Shown: positions 51,102-61,047 of the stretch, piece after piece
Layout: every line of letters starts with the position of its first letter
Numbering within the stretch: the first letter of the stretch is position 1
Source: Methylocaldum sp035627495
Lineage (GTDB): Bacteria; Pseudomonadota; Gammaproteobacteria; Methylococcales; Methylococcaceae
Direction: 5' to 3'
Length of the DNA: 64,000 nt
Assembly: GCF_035627495.1 (NCBI RefSeq)
Contig: NZ_DASPLO010000150.1
Span: forward strand, 24,468-88,467
The notes under the pieces: model-generated
What the model was told of the DNA's origin: nothing
The model's input: the letters and a program-made list of their open reading frames with translations, nothing else
Database searches by the model: none
Position numbers and translations under genes: made by a program

Positions 51102-52167
51102 CTGTTCCCCACGTCCGTGGGGATGAACCGTTATTGATAACAAATGCGCTTGTTGAGTTCGCCTGTTCCCCACGTCCGTGGGGATGAACCGCTCAATCGC
51201 TTTCGCCCGGGAACGCTCTTTGTCTGTTCCCCACGTCCGTGGGGATGAACCGGCGGCAATGACCGGGAGCGCGGCCCAATCGATCTGTTCCCCACGTCCG
51301 TGGGGATGAACCGCTACGAGGCTACTGTATGCGAGTTATGGAGCGCTGTTCCCCACGTCCGTGGGGATGAACCGGCACTGAAACCGGCTCGCTCGCCGTA
51401 ACCGGACTGTTCCCCACGTCCGTGGGGATGAACCGAACCCGTTGGCAATACTCGTTGATTTCAACGGCTGTTCCCCACGTCCGTGGGGATGAACCGGTTT
51501 TCAAGTTCTGGCGGGACGAGTTCCGGACCTGTTCCCCACGTCCGTGGGGATGAACCGAATTCGTTTGGCGGCTATGTGGTCGACGACAACTGTTCCCCAC
51601 GTCCGTGGGGATGAACCGCTACTCCGTTTAGCGCTACTGTAACCTAATAACTGTTCCCCACGTCCGTGGGGATGAACCGCGATTTAATCGACTCCGCCGT
51701 ATGGTCCTGCACTGTTCCCCACGTCCGTGGGGATGAACCGCCCCTTCCAGCCTTTGGCGTAGTTCGCGAGATCTGTTCCCCACGTCCGTGGGGATGAACC
51801 GGATTTAGGATCTTTAGAGACTTTTGTAATGTGCTGTTCCCCACGTCCGTGGGGATGAACCGCGGGTGCCCGTATCGTCGGGCGTAACAGCGCCCTGTTC
51901 CCCACGTCCGTGGGGATGAACCGGAGCGCTTGGAGGTCAATAGGATTAGCGGCCACTGTTCCCCACGTCCGTGGGGATGAACCGTAGATACACAATAGAT
52001 TACTTCACGGCTTACGCTGTTCCCCACGTCCGTGGGGATGAACCGGCCAATCATCGGGAGGCCGAGCTATCGCAGCTCTGTTCCCCACGTCCGTGGGGAT
52101 GAACCCGGCCCGATGGTGAGCAAGGACGGGCTAAAGGCCTGTTCCCCACGTCCGTGGGGATGAACCG
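51102..52167 (+). CRISPR. Type I-E CRISPR array, 18 repeats and 17 spacers
   Basis: The 29-bp repeat starts CTGTTCCCCACG, ends GGGGATGAACCG and carries a 6-bp stem with GTCC loop. The period is exactly 61 bp with 32-nt spacers. Repeats start at 51102, 51163, 51224 and so on to 52139. Repeat 17 (52078-52106) has C in place of the final G. All other repeats are identical. Leader end at 51102 and decayed end at 52167 show transcription is on the plus strand, so new spacers enter near 51131. No spacer matches elsewhere in this window that I could see. Confidence 0.98.
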
Positions 52168-52524
52168 GGCGGTAATTTGAGCGGCATCGCAAGCACACCT
52201 CCCTGTGGCCTCAGCCAGCCCGCCCATCCAGGGCGGTCGTTCGCAGCTCCTAAGCCCGCCGCTCACCCCCACGTCCGTGGGGATGAACCGCGCGGCGGCT
52301 CTTCGGGCGGCATCGCCGGTACACGTCCTTGTAGCCTTAGCCCACCCGCCCGTCCGGGGTAGTCGTTCGCGACTCCTAAGCCTGCTTCCCGCAACAGACA
52401 GTAGGGGCGAATCGCTTTGCCCAAACGGCCGATTGCGAAACTCGCGCCCGATTTATCAACATTTCAAGACGCGGAACGGTAAAATTGCGGATTCGCTTAA
52501 CTCCGCAGAAACAGCGTTGGAAAG
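52168..52524 (+). repeat. Array trailer: duplicated block around a decayed repeat
   Basis: A decayed 19th repeat lies at 52262-52290 (first bases CTCAC, rest matches). An approximately 85-bp block (52181-52265, GCGGCATCGCAAGCACACC...) recurs after it at 52307-52392 (GCGGCATCGCCGGTACACG...), with many matching bases. This looks like an old duplication of the repeat plus its flank. The last 130 bp before the kinase show nothing else. Confidence 0.75.
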
Positions 52525-55230
52525 ATGGAGCTTCACGTTAAACGCCTTTTCCTGAACGGTTATGTGGTGGCGGTGCTGGCGGTTTTTGCCATTCTGCTCG
52601 TCTTAGAGTCTCTACAGCCGATCTTCGGGGGATCGCCTCCCCTGCTTCTTTTTCTGGTCGCAGTCCTGTTCGCAACCTGGTTCGGTGACTTCCGAGCCGG
52701 GTGCTTCGCCACGGTATTGAGTGCCGTAGCGAGTGTCTACTTTTTGGAGGAACCCTACGATTCGCTGTATATCGCCGAGGAGAGAGAGCGGCTGCGCGTA
52801 GCGCTGCTGTTGGCGGTGGGAATGCTGATGAGCGTGGTGATCGCGCGTTTGCGAACGATGGAACGGCGGGCGCTGCACGAGGTGATTGAACGAAAGGCAC
52901 AATTGAAAGCCGAAATAGCGGAACACCGGCAAACCGAAAAAAGGCGATCCGAACTGGAGGAACAGATGGCCAAGATCGTGGCCACGGTGCCGCTGGCCAT
53001 TTGTTCCTTTCGACTCAAACCCGACGGTACCGCTTGCCTTCCCTATGCCAGCCCCAGGTGGACGGAAATTTACGGCCTTCCACCCGAGGACCTGGTGGAC
53101 GATGCGGCGCCTGCCTTTGCCTTGGTTCATCCCGACGATCTCGAATACTTACACGCTACGATGACGGAGTCGGCGCGCACCCTGTGCGAGTGGCAAGCCG
53201 AATGGCGCATACGGCACCCGGTCAAGGGTGAAATCTGGATCGAGGGGCGTGCCGTACCGGAAATCGAACCGGAGGGTGGCATCCTCGGGCACGGCTTCAT
53301 CCATGACGTTACCGAGCGCAAAAAAGCCGAAGAGGCGTTGCGCCAAAGCGATGAAGAGCTAACCGGCCTGTTCAATACCGTTCCGATACCGGTATGGATC
53401 GCCCAGGACGCCCGCTGCGATGTTGTGATAGCCAACCCCCCTGCGATCGCCTTACTTGGGGTCGATGCCGCGGCAAACATGGGCCAGAGCGTTGAGCACT
53501 CACCCCAGATGAACGTCGTACAGCGTTGGCCTAAGGTTCGTTTCGCGCCCATCGAATTACCGCTGCAACGGGCAATTGCGACCGGCCGGCCGGTCGAGGC
53601 AACTGCGCTGGAGGTCGTTCTGCCCACGGGCAAACGCCGCTTTCTGACCGGCCGGGCGGCGCCTCTGTTCCATCGTGACGGCTGCCCGCGCGGCGCTGTC
53701 GCGGCATTGGCCGATATCACCGAGCTGGTGCAGGATTTCATGCAAAGCGAAGCGCGATTTCATGCCTTTATGGACAATAGCCCGGCCGTCGCCTGGATGA
53801 AAGACGAGCAGGGGCGGTATGCGTATCTCAGCAAGACGTATGAAGACCGCATGCGGGTAAGACTGGACGATTGGCGCGGGAAAACGGATTTCGAACTCTG
53901 GCCGCGCGAGAGCGCGGAGCAATTCCAAAAAAACGACCGGGAAGCCCTGACCCATGGCAAAACCGTCGAAATCACCGAGGAAGCCCCCGATGCCGACGGA
54001 AAACGCTGCTGTTGGTGGATTTTCAAGTTTCCCTTCCAAGATGCCGCGGGAAACAAATTCGTTGGTGGCGTGGCCCTCGATATTACCGAGCGCAAGCGAG
54101 TCGAGGAAGCCCTGCAAACCAGTGAGGCGCTGAATCGTGCCATACTCGACTCCCTGCTCGAGCATGTTGCTGTAGTAGACCGCGAGGGAAACATCCTGGC
54201 CGTAAATCAAGCCTGGCAACGCTTCGCACGCGAAAACAGCCCGGAACCCGGAGTACCCGTGCCGGGTACGCAAGTCGGTGCGAATTATCTGGAAGTGTGC
54301 CGAGACAGCTCCGGCGTTGTTTCGGCCGAAGCATCGTCGGCGTACACGGGTATCCTAGGCGTGCTGAAGGGCGAGCGGGAAAGCTTCACACTCGAGTATC
54401 CCTGCCACGCCCCAGACCAGGAACGCTGGTTCGTCATGCAAGTCACCCCGCTTCGGGCTCCTTCTGGCGCAGCGGTGATTTCGCATACTAACATCACCGA
54501 GCGCAAGCAAGCGGAGGAGATGCTCCGTGAGGCCGACCGGCGGAAAACCGAATTCCTCGCCATGCTCGGCCATGAGCTCCGGAATCCCTTGGCGCCCATC
54601 CGCAATGCCGTCCAGATCATGCACAAGCTCGACGTGAATCATCCCAGAGTGCTCTGGGCTCGAGACGTGGTGGATCGCCAGGTGGATCACTTAGCGAGGC
54701 TGGTCGACGATCTCCTGGATGTGTCGCGGATCGTTCAGGGCAAGCTGACCCTGCACAAAGCTCCGCTGGACATCGCCACGGTTATCCATCAGGCGATCGA
54801 AACGAGCCAATCGTATATCGAGGCCCAACATCATACATTTTCCGCTTCAATGCCCAATGAACCGATGCCTCTCGAAGGGGATCTCGTGCGCCTGACTCAA
54901 GTGGTGTCCAATCTGCTCAACAACGCGGCCAAATACACCCGGCAAGGAGGACGGATTTGGCTGACGGTTACCCGCGAGGACGGCGAAGCGGTGATCTCGG
55001 TGCGAGATACGGGAGAAGGTATTCCCAGTACCTTGTTGCCCTATCTTTTCGATATCTTCACACAAGGCCAACGTACGCTGGACCGCTCGCAAGGCGGCCT
55101 TGGGTTGGGCTTAACCATCGTGCGGAAAATCGTGGAGCTGCACGGCGGACGAATCGAGGCAAAAAGCGACGGCCCCGGCAAAGGCAGCGAGTTTATAGTT
55201 CGACTGCCTCTTATTTCCGCACTTCCATGA
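52525..55230 (+). CDS. Multi-PAS membrane sensor histidine kinase
   Basis: 901 residues. The N-terminal 110 residues are a KdpD-like DUF4118 membrane domain (FAILLVLESLQPIFG, LLLFLVAVLFATWFGDFRAG). A coiled-coil leads to about four PAS domains, each ending with a DITERK/AEE-type linker. The HisKA domain has the phospho-His in FLAMLGHELRNPLAP (about residue 683). The HATPase has NAAKYT, DTGEGIP and GGLGLGLTIV. No receiver or regulator is adjacent, so the partner is unknown. The 3' end overlaps the convergent rsmC-like gene by 20 bp. Confidence 0.9.
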   Translation: MELHVKRLFLNGYVVAVLAVFAILLVLESLQPIFGGSPPLLLFLVAVLFATWFGDFRAGCFATVLSAVASVYFLEEPYDSLYIAEERERLRVALLLAVGMLMSVVIARLRTMERRALHEVIERKAQLKAEIAEHRQTEKRRSELEEQMAKIVATVPLAICSFRLKPDGTACLPYASPRWTEIYGLPPEDLVDDAAPAFALVHPDDLEYLHATMTESARTLCEWQAEWRIRHPVKGEIWIEGRAVPEIEPEGGILGHGFIHDVTERKKAEEALRQSDEELTGLFNTVPIPVWIAQDARCDVVIANPPAIALLGVDAAANMGQSVEHSPQMNVVQRWPKVRFAPIELPLQRAIATGRPVEATALEVVLPTGKRRFLTGRAAPLFHRDGCPRGAVAALADITELVQDFMQSEARFHAFMDNSPAVAWMKDEQGRYAYLSKTYEDRMRVRLDDWRGKTDFELWPRESAEQFQKNDREALTHGKTVEITEEAPDADGKRCCWWIFKFPFQDAAGNKFVGGVALDITERKRVEEALQTSEALNRAILDSLLEHVAVVDREGNILAVNQAWQRFARENSPEPGVPVPGTQVGANYLEVCRDSSGVVSAEASSAYTGILGVLKGERESFTLEYPCHAPDQERWFVMQVTPLRAPSGAAVISHTNITERKQAEEMLREADRRKTEFLAMLGHELRNPLAPIRNAVQIMHKLDVNHPRVLWARDVVDRQVDHLARLVDDLLDVSRIVQGKLTLHKAPLDIATVIHQAIETSQSYIEAQHHTFSASMPNEPMPLEGDLVRLTQVVSNLLNNAAKYTRQGGRIWLTVTREDGEAVISVRDTGEGIPSTLLPYLFDIFTQGQRTLDRSQGGLGLGLTIVRKIVELHGGRIEAKSDGPGKGSEFIVRLPLISALP

Positions 55231-56227
55231 CCTTATAGCCGTCGCGTTCGGCTAGCGTTTTTTCGCGTCCGGCGAACGTTCGAATAACCTTTTCATATGG
55301 CAAATGCCGGTTGGCGACGAAGTAGAGACGGCCGCCAGACTTCAGGGAAGCCAGAGCCACGCGGATGAAGGCTTGGCCTAAGCCGGGCTCTGCGTCCCGA
55401 CCGGTGTGAAACGGCGGGTTCATAATGACGAAATCGAGCCTGTCGATGGGCAGTCCGGCGGTAACGTCGTGCCAATGGAAATGTAACCGCACGCCGGAGG
55501 CGAATGCGGCGAGGTTGCGCCGGGCGGCTTCCAGCGCTTTCTGCTCCGCTTCGAACAGATGCAGCTCGGTGACGGCATGAGAGCGGGAGAGCAGCGTATG
55601 GCTCAGATAGCCGTACCCCGCACCGAGGTCCGCGCCGTGTCCGCCCAGGTCTTCCGGTAAATATTCAGCGAGGAGGCGCGAGCCGGGATCGATGCGGTTC
55701 CAGCTGAATACGCCGGGACGGCTCACCAGATCCGTTCCCGATATCGGCTGCAGTTGGCCGGCTCGAAGCCAAGACGCCATCAATTCTTCGTTGAGCCGGC
55801 CCGACGCTTTCCGCCCCCGAAAGACACGGCATTTATGCTTGCTGAACGACTGAACGCCGCCGAGCAGTTCCGCGCAACGCTTTTCCAGCGAGGGAGCGCC
55901 CAAGTCGTTGGCGGCGGAAACCACGAGCGAGCCCCCCTCCTCCAGCAAGGAAGCCGCCCGCGCCATGTGGTAAAGGGTTTCCTCCTTGTGCTTGGTCGCA
56001 AAGACAATGCAGAGGTCGCACGGCGCATCGGGATCGGTGACGACATTGACGCCGAATCTGGCCAATGCGTCGGCATCGGGCTTGTAAGTCTGCTGGCACA
56101 CAATCGATCGTCCGCTGAACCGCCGGAGATACTCCCCCGGCACGGCGCGGAGGATCAGAATGTCCCCTTTGCTTTCAATGGGGTGTTGATCGAGAAATTT
56201 GTCTAGGGCTGAAGCTTGGGGATTCAT
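55211..56227 (-). CDS. RsmC-like 16S rRNA guanine-N2 methyltransferase
   Basis: 338 residues from ATG 56227 (MNPQASALDKFLDQHP); an open frame extends to 56404 but the extra 59 codons are not family-like. The N-terminal half is a degenerate methyltransferase fold. The C-terminal half has motif I ADLGAGYGYLS and catalytic NPPF (FVIMNPPFHTGRDAEPGLGQAFI). It probably methylates G1207 of 16S rRNA. It could be RlmG, but the length and NPPFH favour RsmC. Confidence 0.8.
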   Translation of the reverse strand: MNPQASALDKFLDQHPIESKGDILILRAVPGEYLRRFSGRSIVCQQTYKPDADALARFGVNVVTDPDAPCDLCIVFATKHKEETLYHMARAASLLEEGGSLVVSAANDLGAPSLEKRCAELLGGVQSFSKHKCRVFRGRKASGRLNEELMASWLRAGQLQPISGTDLVSRPGVFSWNRIDPGSRLLAEYLPEDLGGHGADLGAGYGYLSHTLLSRSHAVTELHLFEAEQKALEAARRNLAAFASGVRLHFHWHDVTAGLPIDRLDFVIMNPPFHTGRDAEPGLGQAFIRVALASLKSGGRLYFVANRHLPYEKVIRTFAGREKTLAERDGYKVMEVRK

Positions 56228-56406
56228 GAGGTGTCGGTCCGGGAGATACGGAGGCAGCGCTTCAACGAGAGGGCCGGTAACACGGCCGCGCGATTCGGGA
56301 ACGGCGCTGAAGTTTTCGTTACTGCTCAAACGCTTGGTAGTATACAAGCATCTACGCCGATCCAACCCCGACCACGGCCCTCGTTCCACGCGTGAGACGA
56401 TCAACC

Positions 56407-57246
56407 ATGTCCAGTCCGGTCAAACTGCCTTATTTCGACGCGCTTTTAAACCTCTTGGATCAAGGCCATCCAGCTTTGGAGCAAGCCTTCGGACGCCATG
56501 TCCACTGGGGTTATTGGTCCGATCCGGCGCAAGCGGATGGGTCGTCGGAAGATTTCGCGGCGGCGGCGGAGCGGCTTTCCGAATTAGTTTACGCGGCGGC
56601 CGAGGTCGAGAACGGCCAGCGGATATTGGATGCGGGCTGCGGATTCGGTGGTACGATCGGGAGCCTCAATAACAGATTCCGGAATATCGGCGTTTCCGGC
56701 CTGAATATCGACCGGCGGCAATTGCAGCGAGCGGACAAACGCGTTTCGGCCGAGTCCGGAAATATCTTGAGCTGGGTTCAGGCCGATGCCTGCACTCTGC
56801 CCTTCGCGGATCACAGTTTCGACGCGGCTCTCGCGGTCGAATGCATCTTTCATTTCCCGAGCCGAAAGCGGTTCTTCGAAGAGGCTTATCGGGTGCTGAA
56901 ACCCGGCGGACGCTTGGCCCTGTCCGATTTCGTCCCGACCGCCTTATTGCGCCCCGCCATGATTTTCGCCTCCCGCTGGCCGGCTTCGGCCGGCTTTTAC
57001 GGGCGTTGCAGGTTTCACTGCACCTTGCCGGACTATCGCCGTTTGGCCGAGGAAACAGGGTTCATCGTTCGGCACGAGCAGGACATCACGGCCAATACCC
57101 TGCCTACCTACGATTTCGTGCGAAAGCTGGCTAAAGACGTGTCTGTGAAAACGGTGTCGGCCGTCATGGAGACCTTGTTCGCCGAATGGGCCAGCCGGTC
57201 GGGGCTGCTGCGCTATTTGGTGCTGGCTTTCGAGAAAGCCGGCTGA
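56407..57246 (+). CDS. SAM-dependent methyltransferase, class I
   Basis: 279 residues from ATG 56407. Motif I ILDAGCGFGGTIGSL, acidic motif GLNIDRRQL, VQADACTLPFADHSFDAALAVECIFHF and the RVLKPGGRLALSDF motif are clear. The layout resembles methylases of sterols, tocopherols or small metabolites (HVHWGYW start). No neighbour shows the substrate. Confidence 0.8.
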   Translation: MSSPVKLPYFDALLNLLDQGHPALEQAFGRHVHWGYWSDPAQADGSSEDFAAAAERLSELVYAAAEVENGQRILDAGCGFGGTIGSLNNRFRNIGVSGLNIDRRQLQRADKRVSAESGNILSWVQADACTLPFADHSFDAALAVECIFHFPSRKRFFEEAYRVLKPGGRLALSDFVPTALLRPAMIFASRWPASAGFYGRCRFHCTLPDYRRLAEETGFIVRHEQDITANTLPTYDFVRKLAKDVSVKTVSAVMETLFAEWASRSGLLRYLVLAFEKAG

Positions 57247-57743
57247 GAACCAGAGCCTATTATTCCCGTTGGCCATCCAAATTCTTCGACAAGCCTGGGG
57301 CAACCGGCCTATGGGGGTAGGGTCCGCTGACATAGCCAAGAACGACGTTCCGATTCGCGTGTCGGGTGTAGGGTGGGTTAGGCGCGCATCGCACGGAACC
57401 TGCAAAAGTTCCTCTGGGGTTTCCGCGCGCCGTAACCCACCGGTTCCGCGGCCTTGCCTGGTGGGTTACGGCGCGCGGAGAGTTTCGCGGGCATAAATTA
57501 GTTTGTGGCAAGGCGCGCCTAACCCACCCTACAACAATCGTTTTCATGTAAAAACGGGATGTTATTGGCGACCACCTCCTAAGGAACTGTTCGGGCCTTA
57601 AGGGGTCCGATGGAGCGATCGAATCGTTTTGAAAAACGTCCGAATCCATCAGTTTTTCAGGATTTACTTCAATCGCGCAATTATTATCGCCTCGATATGG
57701 TTTAATAACGGGTTAACAGTCTCAACGAGTTTCAATCGATTCC
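57247..57743 (+). other. Intergenic region before the ccm operon
   Basis: It is dominated by the palindromic element at 57367-57535. Outside it I see only A/T-rich DNA (57640-57740) that may hold the ccmD promoter, without convincing boxes. Confidence 0.6.
57367..57535 (+). repeat. Nested palindromic element, 169 bp
   Basis: Outer arms TGTAGGGTGGGTTAGGCGCG (57367-57386) and its complement (57516-57535) are perfect over 20 bp. Inner arms CCGCGCGCCGTAACCCACC (57423-57441) and its complement (57460-57478) are perfect over 19 bp. Both arms share the GGTGGGTTA core. No protein is encoded; it may be a non-autonomous mobile element. Confidence 0.85.
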
Positions 57744-57914
57744 ATGAATTGGGAACAGTTTTTTTCCATGGGCGGCTACGGTTTTTATGTGTGGACGTCC
57801 TACGGCTTGATGTTTGTCGTTTTGGGCATCAATGTCTTTCTGGCGGCACGCCGAAAATCCGAGGTGCTGAAAAGCATCGCCCGCCGGCTGAAACAGGAGG
57901 GTAAACTGTCATGA
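57744..57914 (+). CDS. ccmD: Haem exporter protein CcmD
   Basis: 56 residues, easily missed because of its size. MNWEQFFSMGGYGFYVWTSY, then a single helix (LMFVVLGINVFLAA), then a basic end (RRKSEVLKSIARRLKQEG). These are the CcmD marks, including GGYGFYVW. It helps release haem-loaded CcmE from CcmABC. It overlaps ccmE by 4 bp. The ccmABC genes are not next to it. Confidence 0.92.
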   Translation: MNWEQFFSMGGYGFYVWTSYGLMFVVLGINVFLAARRKSEVLKSIARRLKQEGKLS

Positions 57915-58366
57915 CGCCGCGCCGCCGCCGCATGATTGTGGTCGGGCTGATCCTGATCGGCGTCAGCCTGGCGACTTTTCTGGCGCTCACCGCGTTCCAG
58001 AAGAATCTGCTGTATTTCTACACGCCGTCGCAAGTCGCCGCCGGCGAAGCGCCCAAGGGTTACCCGTTTCGCGTGGGCGGCCTGGTGGTTCAGGGCAGCG
58101 TGCAGCGGGCACCGGATAGCCTAACCATACGTTTTTCCGTCACCGACGGCGCCTCCACGGTTCCCGTCGTCTACACCGGAATCCTTCCCGACTTGTTCCG
58201 GGAGGGCCAAGGCATCATCTCGGTCGGGCAGATCAGCGCAGCGGGCGTGTTCGAGGCCAGCGAAGTTCTCGCCAAGCACGACGAGAACTATATGCCGCCC
58301 GAAGTCGCGGACGCCCTGAAGCAAGGAGGGCAGATGCCGGCCGATTACCAGGGGTGGAAGAAATGA
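57911..58366 (+). CDS. ccmE: Cytochrome c haem chaperone CcmE
   Basis: 151 residues. One N-terminal helix (MIVVGLILIGVSLATFLALTAF), periplasmic OB-fold with FRVGGLVVQGSV, YTGILPDLFREGQGIISVGQ and the haem-binding His123 in LAKHDENYMPPEV. It carries haem covalently to CcmF. Its end overlaps ccmF. Confidence 0.96.
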   Translation: MTPRRRRMIVVGLILIGVSLATFLALTAFQKNLLYFYTPSQVAAGEAPKGYPFRVGGLVVQGSVQRAPDSLTIRFSVTDGASTVPVVYTGILPDLFREGQGIISVGQISAAGVFEASEVLAKHDENYMPPEVADALKQGGQMPADYQGWKK

Positions 58367-60339
58367 TCGCGGAATTGGGACATATCGCCGTCATCATGGC
58401 GCTGCTCATGGCGCTTCTGCAGTCGGTCTTTCCGCTGCTGGGCGCGGCCCAGGGCGTGCCGGTCTGGATGGCGGTGGGGCGCGCCGCCGGACGCGCTCAG
58501 TTCTTTTTCCTGGCCGTGGCCTTCGCCTGCCTGATCGGGAGTTTCGTGAATCACGATTTTTCCGTGCTCTACGTGGCGCGGAACTCCAATTCCGCCCTGC
58601 CCCTTTATTACCGCATCTCGGCCGCTTGGGGCGCTCATGAGGGATCGATGCTTTTGTGGGCGCTGATCATGGGCGTATGGACGGTGATGGTTACGATCTT
58701 CAGCCGCAGCCTGTCCGAGGAATTCCTGGCTCGCGTCCTGGGTGTCATGGGCCTTGTCAGCGTCGGCATCCTGCTGTTCATCCTGTTGACCTCCAATCCC
58801 TTCGAGCGCCATTTCCCGCCGCCCGCGGACGGCAACGATCTCAATCCCCTGTTGCAAGATATCGGCATGACGGTGCATCCGCCGATGCTGTACATGGGCT
58901 ATGTCGGCCTTTCGGTGGCGTTCAGCTTTGCCATCGCCGCGCTTCTCGGCGGTTCCCTGGATTCGGCCTGGGCGCGCTGGTCGCGGCCCTGGACGCTGAT
59001 CGCCTGGGTGTTCCTCACCTTCGGCATCGTGCTCGGCTCCTGGTGGGCGTATTACGAACTCGGCTGGGGCGGCTGGTGGTTCTGGGACCCGGTGGAAAAC
59101 GCGTCGTTCATGCCCTGGCTGGTAGCGACCGCCCTGCTCCACTCGCTGGCGGTCACCGAAAAGCGCGGCGCCTTCAAGGCGTGGACCGTGCTGCTCGCCA
59201 TCTTCGCCTTTTCGCTGAGCCTTTTGGGAACCTTCCTGGTGCGCTCCGGCGTCCTGACCTCGGTACACGCCTTCGCATCTGATCCCGCTCGAGGACTCTT
59301 CATATTGGTCTTCCTGGCCGTGGTGGTGGGCGGTTCGCTGCTGCTGTATGCGGTCAGGGCGCCGAGGGTCAAAGACCATGTCCGTTACGGCTTCGTGTCC
59401 AAGGAAAATCTTCTGCTGCTGAACAACGTCCTGCTGGTCACGGCCGCCGCCAGCATTCTGTTGGGAACGCTGTATCCCTTGATCCTCGATGCCTTGCAGT
59501 TGGGCAAGATTTCCGTCGGGTCGCCTTATTTCGCCAGCGTGTTCGGCCCGCTGATGACTCCTGTTTTTCTGCTGGCCGGCATCGCGCCGATGTTCGCCTG
59601 GCGCGAGGCCGACCTCGGCAAGATCGGGCGGCGCGTACGTTATGTTTTCCTCGGGAGCCTGCTGCTGGGCGTGGTGTCGACCGCGATTTTCTGGGATGCC
59701 AAGGACATCAAGACCATGGCCGGATTGGGCATGGCCTTCTGGCTCGCGGCCAGCGCGCTGCTCAGCCTGTGGAACCGGGTGCGGCTGCGCGAATCCGCGC
59801 TTCAGGGCTTCAAGGCGCAGTCCCGGAGCATCTACGGCATGACCCTGGCCCATATGGGCATCGCCGTGTTTCTTACCGGGGTCGTCCTGTCCGACCGGTA
59901 CAGCGAGGAAAAGATCGTGCGGCTTGCGCCGGGCGAATCCTCGACATTGGGCGATTACACCTTTACGTTCAAGGGTGTGACCGAGGTACAGGGCCCGAAC
60001 TTCATCGCCCAGCAAGGCGATTTCCGTGTGCAGCGGGGCGACGGAGACGTGACCGAGCTCCGCCCGCAAAAGCGTATCTACCGGGTGCAGCGCAATACCA
60101 TGACCGAGGCGGCCATCGATCCGGGCCTCACCCGCGATCTTTATGTCGCGCTCGGCGATCGGATGGATGCCGGCGCCTGGAGCGTGCGGGTCTATTACAA
60201 GCCGTTCATCCGCTGGATTTGGCTGGGAGGATTATTGATGATGACCGGCGGTTTGTTCTCCGCCGCGGACCGGCGTTACCGTTTGGCGACTCGCCAGGCG
60301 GAAGTTTGGGGCGAATCGGCTGAACGCAAACCGGCCTAA
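58363..60339 (+). CDS. ccmF: Cytochrome c haem lyase CcmF
   Basis: 658 residues from ATG 58363. Many membrane helices, the WWD signature GGWWFWDPVENASFMPWL, and conserved His in YRISAAWGAHEGSMLLW and ALLHSL. It joins haem from CcmE to apocytochrome c with CcmH/I. Confidence 0.96.
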   Translation: MIAELGHIAVIMALLMALLQSVFPLLGAAQGVPVWMAVGRAAGRAQFFFLAVAFACLIGSFVNHDFSVLYVARNSNSALPLYYRISAAWGAHEGSMLLWALIMGVWTVMVTIFSRSLSEEFLARVLGVMGLVSVGILLFILLTSNPFERHFPPPADGNDLNPLLQDIGMTVHPPMLYMGYVGLSVAFSFAIAALLGGSLDSAWARWSRPWTLIAWVFLTFGIVLGSWWAYYELGWGGWWFWDPVENASFMPWLVATALLHSLAVTEKRGAFKAWTVLLAIFAFSLSLLGTFLVRSGVLTSVHAFASDPARGLFILVFLAVVVGGSLLLYAVRAPRVKDHVRYGFVSKENLLLLNNVLLVTAAASILLGTLYPLILDALQLGKISVGSPYFASVFGPLMTPVFLLAGIAPMFAWREADLGKIGRRVRYVFLGSLLLGVVSTAIFWDAKDIKTMAGLGMAFWLAASALLSLWNRVRLRESALQGFKAQSRSIYGMTLAHMGIAVFLTGVVLSDRYSEEKIVRLAPGESSTLGDYTFTFKGVTEVQGPNFIAQQGDFRVQRGDGDVTELRPQKRIYRVQRNTMTEAAIDPGLTRDLYVALGDRMDAGAWSVRVYYKPFIRWIWLGGLLMMTGGLFSAADRRYRLATRQAEVWGESAERKPA

Positions 60340-60380
60340 GGCGTAAAGGTCATTTGCCGGAAATGCGGAACCCATCCTTT

Positions 60381-60462
60381 TGTAGGCCGGAATAAAATAA
60401 GCGAAGCGTTTCCGGCGAACAGAAGAATGCCGGAAACGGCTAGCGCCTTATCCCGGCCTACA
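60381..60462 (+). repeat. Palindromic TGTAGGCCGG element
   Basis: Arms TGTAGGCCGG (60381) and CCGGCCTACA (to 60462) with inner GCGTTTCCGGC and GCCGGAAACGG. A half copy lies at 34315. It separates ccmF from ccmG and might end or weaken transcription. Confidence 0.8.
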
Positions 60463-60516
60463 TTTGTTTTAATTTATAGTACTTCTCTTTTCGCAACCGC
60501 ATCTTCATAACCAACC

Positions 60517-61047
60517 ATGCGCTATCTCATTCCCCTGGCCGTGTTCGCCGTCATGGTGATCTTTCTCGGCATCGGTCTGACCCTGAATCCCAGAGAAGTG
60601 CCTTCGCCTTTTATCGGCAAGCCCGCGCCCATGTTCGCATTGCCGCAGGTGGCGGACGCCGCCAAGACCCTGAGCCGCGACGATCTCAAAGGTCAGGTGA
60701 GCCTGGTGAACGTTTGGGCCTCCTGGTGCGCCTCTTGCCGGGAAGAGCATCCGGTGTTGCTGCAACTCGCCAAGCAAAATATCGTCCCCATTTACGGCCT
60801 CAACTATAAGGACGAGCGGGATAAAGCCCTCGCCTGGCTGCAGCGCTTCGGCGATCCCTATACGGCCAGCGCCTTCGATCCCGAGGGCAAGACGGGAATC
60901 GACTGGGGCGTGTACGGCGTGCCGGAAACCTTCGTCGTCGACCGCGACGGCGTCATCCGCCACAAGCAGACCGGACCGATCACGCCCGAAATCCTGGAAA
61001 AGAAACTGCTCCCCTTGATCCGCCAATTACAGGCTACACCCTCATGA
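60517..61047 (+). CDS. ccmG: Thiol reductase CcmG/DsbE
   Basis: 176 residues. N-terminal anchor helix (YLIPLAVFAVMVIFLGIGLTL), thioredoxin fold with active site WASWCASC (Cys71 and Cys74; CPTC is more common) and GVYGVPETFVVD. It reduces apocytochrome thiols before haem attachment. It overlaps ccmH by 4 bp. Confidence 0.94.
   Translation: MRYLIPLAVFAVMVIFLGIGLTLNPREVPSPFIGKPAPMFALPQVADAAKTLSRDDLKGQVSLVNVWASWCASCREEHPVLLQLAKQNIVPIYGLNYKDERDKALAWLQRFGDPYTASAFDPEGKTGIDWGVYGVPETFVVDRDGVIRHKQTGPITPEILEKKLLPLIRQLQATPS

Noticed and set aside
51322..52272. Open frames with repeated RFIPTDVGN/VHPHGRGEQ/GSSPRTWGT peptides
   Set aside because: They are translations of the CRISPR repeats on the reverse strand and not proteins.
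58345..60069. 574-codon open frame antisense to ccmF
   Set aside because: GC-rich shadow; the protein is His/Gln/Arg-rich with no family features, while ccmF on the plus strand is clear.
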